DNA from: Hemibagrus wyckioides | Taxonomy: Eukaryota; Chordata; Actinopteri; Siluriformes; Bagridae | Direction of reading: 5' to 3' | Length of the DNA stretch: 64,000 nt | Assembly: GCF_019097595.1 (NCBI RefSeq) | Contig: NC_080716.1 | Location: forward strand, 28,544,401 to 28,608,400 | Part shown: in pieces, positions 58,829 to 64,000 of the stretch | Position numbering within the stretch: the first letter of the stretch is position 1 | Layout: the number at the start of each line of letters is the position of its first letter | The notes under the pieces: generated by a model | Database searches by the model: none | What the model was told of the DNA's origin: nothing | The model's input: the letters and a program-made list of their open reading frames with translations, nothing else | Program-made: the position numbers and the translations under genes

Positions 58829-59232
58829 TGACACACACACATACACCCATCCATGTGATGTAAAAGAAAATGTGATTCATCAGACCAGGCCATCTTCCAT
58901 CTTCGTGGTCCAGTTCTGATGCTCACGTGCCCATTGTTGGCACTTTCAGAGGTGCACAGGAGTCAGCATGGGCACCCTGACTAGTCTGTGGCTATACAGC
59001 CCCATACACAACAAACTGTGATGCACTGTGTATTCTGACCCCTTTCTATCAGAACCAGCATTAACTTCAGCAATTTGAGCAACAGTAGCTCATCTGTTGG
59101 ATCGGATCACACAGGCCAGCCTTCGCTCCCCACATGCATCAATGAGCCTTGACCACCCATGACTCTGTCGCCAGTTCACCACTGTTCCTTCCTTGGACCA
59201 CTTTTGATAGATACTGAGCACCTCAAACCAGG
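58829..59232 (-). mobile_element. Second Tc1-like fragment, different family, minus strand
   Basis: Antisense transposase sequence (plus-strand landmarks GATTCATCAGACCAGGCCAT, GATGCTCACGTGCCCATTGT, CACTGTTCCTTCCTTGGACC). It corresponds to a common fish Tc1-like repeat whose ends are not visible here. No open frame remains. Confidence 0.65.
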
Positions 59233-59234
59233 AA

Positions 59235-59690
59235 CATCCCTATTTTCATGTGTTTAAGTATAGTGTAGGATACATTTTATGTTGATCAGTAAACTGTTGC
59301 TGTGTGAATGCTGCTGATCAGAAGGTTGTGGTTTCAAATCCCTAGATCATCAACCTGCCACTGCTGATCAAGGCCCTTGACACTCAATTGCTCAGTTGTA
59401 TAAATGAGAAATGTATGTTGCTCTGGATTAAGGCCTCTGCCAAATGCCAAATGTAAATATAAGGCACAGCTACCAGCTGTACTCTTTGTCCTCAGCTTGC
59501 TCATCTGCATAGTCACCTATGTTATTTACTGTTGCATCTGCTGAGAATATCTTGACAGAACTGGATACACCCATAACAAATTCCTACAGCTGCCCTGACA
59601 GGTGAGCATCTGATTTGATACAGATATGTTGGTTTTCAGAGATTCCCCTGGTTATGAGGGCATAAATCCAAAACATCAATTACCAAGTAA
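59235..59690 (+). pseudogene. Decayed suco fragment (transmembrane and following exon), module 5
   Basis: Positions 59240-59315 align with the suco intron just before exon 19350 (TTTATGTTGATCAGTAAACT). After a repeat insertion (59316-59458), 59459-59601 align with the transmembrane exon (GGCACAGCTACC, CTCAGCTTGCTCATCTGCAT, TACAGCTGCCCTGACAGGTG) and 59640-59690 with exon 19594-19682 (GATTCCCCTGGTTATGAGGG). The frame is broken. It lies 3.7 kb before the broken GTPase copy at 63.3 kb, mirroring the real suco-GTPase spacing. Confidence 0.85.
59316..59458 (-). repeat. Short interspersed repeat inside the suco fragment
   Basis: A reverse-oriented copy of the repeat type seen near 35240 and 60060 (GATCAAGGCCCTTGACACTC, AAGGCCTCTGCCAAATGCCA). 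Its insertion, with loss of the exon acceptor, dates it after the suco duplication. Confidence 0.55.
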
Positions 59691-60487
59691 TCTGGATTTT
59701 ACGGGAGTTTATAGACCATACCATTATGGAGATTAGATGCATTTAGAAACATTGTGATTTTTATCGAGTTTATAAATTTATTTAGTGATTTAAAATTTTT
59801 CCATGATTATATGATAAAAAAATAAATCATGTATACATGCCTGTACTTTGTTCTTTTGTGAATTTTGCCACTGATTGTTTTTTTTCTTCTTCTCTATTTT
59901 AACCTTAAACATTATTTATATGATGTTGGAAACAGTAATCTGGTTTAGGAGAAGTTTGTTTTTTACCATTCTAATGGATTGTGTAAACACATAGATCATT
60001 TAAATTCCACTTTAATGAACAAGAATATTTTTAGGCTTATTTTGTCCAAGATGCATATACCAAAAGAAATGTGGCATTTTGCAGATGCCTTTATACAGAC
60101 TGACTTACATTTAGCTCTTTTATACAACTGAACAGTTAAGGGGCTTGCCCAAGGGCCCATCAGTGGCAGCTTGGTGGACATGGGATTTGAATTCACATCC
60201 TCTTAATCAATACATTAGAGCACACACATTAGTATACTGTATTTTGCCAAATCAAATTATTTCCTATACTCTTTAATTTGCCACACTATTTTGATTTGTG
60301 CCTATTGTCTGTCAGACGGGGAACATGCAAGCATAGTTTGACAAAAGGATAATGTAACAGTCTGGCCATGTAACTCCAGGGTTTGAATGGGTCTATATAT
60401 GGACAAGTTCTCTAGAAAAATCAGAGAGAGAAGAATATATGACAATATTCAGTAAATGCTATGTTCCTATGGATAAAAATCAAAGTA
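59691..60487. other. Spacer with one dispersed repeat
   Basis: Positions about 60060-60235 carry GCAGATGCCTTTATACAGAC and GGGGCTTGCCCAAGGGCCCA, the forward form of the same short repeat. Otherwise no gene seen. Confidence 0.45.
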
Positions 60488-61640
60488 TATACAGTACTCA
60501 GTGTAAATGACTACACCCCCTTTGAAAAGTAACATTTTAAGCAGTATCTCAATTAACCTCTAATGAATATCTCTAAAATGTTGACAAGACTAAGTTTTAT
60601 ATAACATCTGCTTAACTTATAACATGAAAGTAAGGTTAATAATATAACTTGCAGAACAAAATTTTCAGTTTTACTCAAATTAGGGTGATGCAAAAATGAG
60701 TACACCCCACTGAAAGTCTCTGGAGCAAAGCTAAATTTTAGACTACAAATGTCTAACAAGAATCCAACCACAAGTTCATTATCAGCAGAATACTGTAGCA
60801 AAAGTGGTACAAAAAGTTAAAAACGATGGAACTGCAACCATCTCACAGAGACGTCCAGGTCGTCCACGGAAGTTAACACCTCGACAGGAGCATCTTCTGA
60901 TGAGAAGTGTTGAAAATCGGCATGAGAGTTCACTGCAGTTATCTAAAGAAGTAGAAAACCAAACTGGGGTGACTGTTTCCCGTGACACAATACGGTGTAC
61001 ACTGCAGAGGAATGGCATGTATGGGTGCCGTCCACAAAGGAAGCCTCTCCTAAAGCCCAGGCACAAAAAAGCCCGCCTAGAGTTTGCCAGGGTCCATGCT
61101 GACAAAGATGAAGACTACTGGGACTCTATACTCTGGAGTGATGAGACCAAGATAAATGTTTTTGGAACTGATGGCTTCAAAACTGTATGGTGTCACAAAG
61201 GTGAGGAATACGAAGAAAAATGCATGATGCCTACAGTGAAACATGGTGGTGGCAGTGTCCTTATGTGGGGCTGCATGAGTGCTGCTGGTGTTGGGGAGCT
61301 GCATTTCATTGATGGCATCATGAATTCACAGATGTACTGCTCTATACTTAAAGAGAAGATGCTAACATCACTCCATGCCCTTGGTCATCGTGCACTTTTC
61401 CAACATTTTCCACTGATCCTAAATACACATCTAAGGCCACTGTTGGATTTCTGAAGAACAGGGTGAAAATGATTCAGTGGCCAAGTATGTCTCCTGATCT
61501 GAACCCAATCGAACACCTATGGGGAATTCTGAGGAGACAGGTTGAGCATCACTCTCCATCCAGCACTCAGTCTCTAAAAGAGGTCATTATTGAAGAATGG
61601 AAAAAGTTCATGCCTTGATGGGTCAGGGCTATATATATAT
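60488..61640 (+). mobile_element. Tc1-like transposon, third family, defective
   Basis: The left end starts near 60490 (CAGTACTCAGTGTAAATGAC, then TACACCCCC-like text repeated at 60700 as GAGTACACCCCAC). A transposase relic follows and ends near 61620. No matching right terminal repeat is visible, so the element is probably truncated. Confidence 0.75.
60804..61454 (+). pseudogene. Tc1-like transposase, frameshifted at the second catalytic region
   Basis: The open part holds the second DNA-binding region with GRPRKLTPRQE, the first catalytic Asp (LWSDETKINV) and KHGGGSVLMWGCMSA. At about 61400-61420 the region that should hold the second Asp is rearranged and the frame is lost. The catalytic Glu motif ([12 protein letters not shown]) lies downstream at about 61494-61530 in another frame. 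The N-terminal domain is also incomplete. Confidence 0.85.
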
Positions 61641-63188
61641 TTAGGAATGATTATATTTAATCCTTTAATCACCAAACCTTTTTTGTTTCACATTCCTCAC
61701 TCACTCTTTATTTTCTTTGGAGAAAGGACACATATTCTTATAAACCATGTGATGTTTTGAATGTAGCTTGGGAGTGGTTTGTTTCAACCACTCCCTTCTG
61801 CATTCCATAAAGGGGTGTGACACTATTGTAAATATGTGATCATACAGTAATTAGCAGCATAATGATTCTGTTGGTGAACAGTGCATGATGGCATTTCTGA
61901 GTATGCATTTAAGAATGTGGTGTAGTAATGAAAACACCTCGGTGTACGAAAATATTTTCAGTGTTCCGTCAGGAACACTGGTTCTTGTTTCATACAGGAT
62001 TGCAACAAATATCAACATTTTGAACAAAATTCGAATGAATGTTAATGTGAACTGTATTTGACACAAATTTTCAGTTTTCGAAAATATTTTTCTGTGTTCG
62101 ACCCGACCTAAAAAGAACTATTGTGACCGCACACGCTTTCCATGCGGCATACCCTGGTGTAGACTACAGAGATGAAGCATCTGAAAGCATCATCTGTGAG
62201 TGCTTGTGTTAGAACCCCACGCTATCTTCTGTGGAATAATTTCAGTAGCCATGTCTCTGAAAAAGGGATCAATGCTGCCAAGAGGTTGTGAGATCAACCA
62301 TCGAGTTGAAACACATTCATTCATTTTACATAATTTCCTATGGGGAAAAAATCGGTTTTTGACTAAGTCGGTATTCAACCAGACTTTTGGAATGAATTAA
62401 GGTTGGACTCCAAGGTACCATTATATTTCGTTCATTTTGTATGTGTGTGTATGCACAGGGCGCTGGACACACGAGTGTGTATGTAGCTCCATAAAGTTTT
62501 CAAAAGCATGTGACTTGAGCCTGAGCTCTGATTGTATTGTTTCAAAATTGTCCTTGAACCTGCCCACTTTTGTTGTTAGCGAATCAGTATAGTTTTTTAT
62601 ATTATTTGGACTCATTTGATTGGACTATTCTTAACGACTCTCATTACCGCTCGAGATGAAAGAAAATTCAGGAATATCTTTACAAAAATACTCTTTCACA
62701 AAAAGAATTAAGACTTTTCTGAGATCCAGGAGAGGCTGAAAGCATTGGCCATGCTGTCCTTCATTACTTTATTACTGATAAATAAAATCCCACATTGAAC
62801 TCATTCACTGATTCAAAGTAGATTTATTGCATGCTTTAACAGTTGACTTTAATAGTAACATTTTCAATGTCCCCCATCACCTTCTGTTTAACATGGCTCA
62901 CTACAGGAAATGCCAGAGCAGGTGCAGTTCATCACATTCACCAGAGGGGGTATAAAACCAATACATATAGCAAAACAAATAACAGACCAGTGAAAAACAT
63001 TGTGACAGTATTAATTACAACAAATCATGTATTACTTTGTTTCAAGGAATCATCATTATTTTATTATAAAAGTTAAAGTTAAATCAAATTTCTATCTATC
63101 AGTAATTTAAGAAAAAGCGTATTTAAGCAGATAAAAATATCCAAGGTGTATAAATAGATCAAGGTAAAGTAACTAGGCCTTTCAGGAT

Positions 63189-63229
<41 letters not shown>

Positions 63230-63304
63230 ATATTAAACTTCTTTACAGCAGTAGATTTTCCAGATGTTTATTTTTTTTTTAAAAATTCTAAATTTCATTT
63301 ATAG
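61641..63304. other. Spacer before the last GTPase copy, no gene recognised
   Basis: AT-rich sequence with two similar motifs CGAAAATATTTT at about 61947 and 62078, and a (GA)n run at about 63191-63227. Part of 62330-62430 looks like an old dispersed repeat. I find no coding exon. Confidence 0.4.
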
Positions 63305-63499
63305 GTCATACAATTGTGCCGGACTATTCTTAGATATCTGTGGCAATTGAACTAGCGTTATGGCTGCAGGGTAAGTGGATATTTTATTTTATTCTTATTT
63401 TTATTTTTTTATTTCACACAAATGATACAAAAACACAATAATATGAAAAACATTTTTCAGAAGAATGCTTTTTCTATTTAAAACAAAAACAAAAAAAAC

Positions 63500-63552
<53 letters not shown>

Positions 63553-64000
63553 GATGCTGAAAATGACAGCATTTTGTTTTCCAAGTAATTTACAATATTT
63601 TGCATCTTGTTCAAACATATGGTTTGAAATGTCTAAGGACATTCTAAGCATAAATTCTCATGAACCAGAATTCTATCTGTCATCAGTCAAAAAGTCAAAC
63701 AACTGAAATCACTGTCTATGCCCAAGACAGCCCAATCTGTCTTACTATCATTGACACTCCAGGTTATGGAGACACCAGGGGAACAGAATATGACAAACAG
63801 TTTGCTTAGAATCTGTACAAACTGTTTCGCAGTGCCACTGGAGTGAAAGAAATTGATGCAGTGTGTCTGGTAGTGAAGGCATCTGAGAATCAACTCTCTG
63901 ATAGACAGCTATACATCTATGTAGTTTTGTCCTTATTTGGTAAAGACATAGAGAACAACATTGTCACATTTATCACTTTTTATCACTTCTCCAGACAGCT
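63305..64000 (+). pseudogene. GTPase family, copy 4, broken and cut by the window edge
   Basis: The 5' exon 63305-63370 is well kept (acceptor TTTATAG, ATG GCT GCA GG, donor GTAAGT). In the intron, an ATT microsatellite occupies about 63500-63551. The second exon has lost its acceptor, N-terminus and P-loop: homology begins only at about 63681 (CAGTCAAAAAGTCAAACAAC). The DTPGYGDTRG motif remains, followed by an in-frame TAG at 63807-63809 and more indels. It is dead as seen; its end lies outside the window. Confidence 0.88.

Noticed and set aside
1..64000. tRNA, rRNA or other structured RNA genes
   Set aside because: No cloverleaf-like or conserved box sequences were noticed on either strand, though a covariance search was not possible.

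Overview
The window is vertebrate, almost certainly teleost, nuclear DNA. It has intron-rich genes with GT-AG splicing, many Tc1/mariner, hAT, LINE, Gypsy, BEL/Pao and retroviral elements, and long microsatellites. Several dispersed repeats have the look of otophysan fish (catfish/characin type) repeats, but that narrower placement is only an impression.

Layout. (1) 2.6-20.8 kb: the gene for SUCO (SUN domain-containing ossification factor) on the + strand. I trace 23 coding exons with consistent splice phases; the exon with the start codon and signal peptide is not visible. Its introns carry two intact Tc1 elements, one deletion derivative of the same family, and one decayed long-TIR Tc1 element. 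(2) 22.8-43.4 kb: a local family of P-loop GTPases with a cysteine-rich module. Two copies are intact (22.8-24.7 and 36.4-38.5 kb). One fragment lies at 43.05-43.38 kb and a broken copy runs off the right edge at 63.3-64.0 kb. Decayed copies of the 3' half of suco, introns included, lie between the GTPase copies (29.5-34.3 kb and 59.2-59.7 kb). I infer that a block [suco 3' end + GTPase gene] was amplified in tandem and that only the GTPases stayed intact. (3) 43.5-58.8 kb: a nest of insertions. A Tc1-like element has been split by a LINE 3' end, a solo LTR and a roughly 13-kb endogenous retrovirus (44804-57778). The retrovirus insertion is flanked by a 4-bp duplication, CCAG. (4) 58.8-63.3 kb: more Tc1 remnants, a suco fragment and unassigned sequence.

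The retrovirus has gag, pol and env of gamma/epsilon-like type, plus one ORF in the leader before gag and one overlapping the end of env. That arrangement recalls complex fish epsilonretroviruses. The two LTR copies share 839 bp with about seven differences, so the insertion is fairly young. It is nevertheless broken: a nonsense codon in gag, a deletion at the gag/protease junction, frameshifts in pol and env, and LTR ends that do not match each other. Between protease and reverse transcriptase, Pol carries a segment with two HxT motifs resembling the 2H phosphoesterase signature. I consider this the most unusual single observation.

Five copies of one Tc1 family (29-bp terminal repeats, about 1248 bp when full length) occur in the window. 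Three have uninterrupted 343-codon transposase frames with a complete DD34E triad, which points to recent activity.

All homology statements come from reading motifs by eye; no searches were run.
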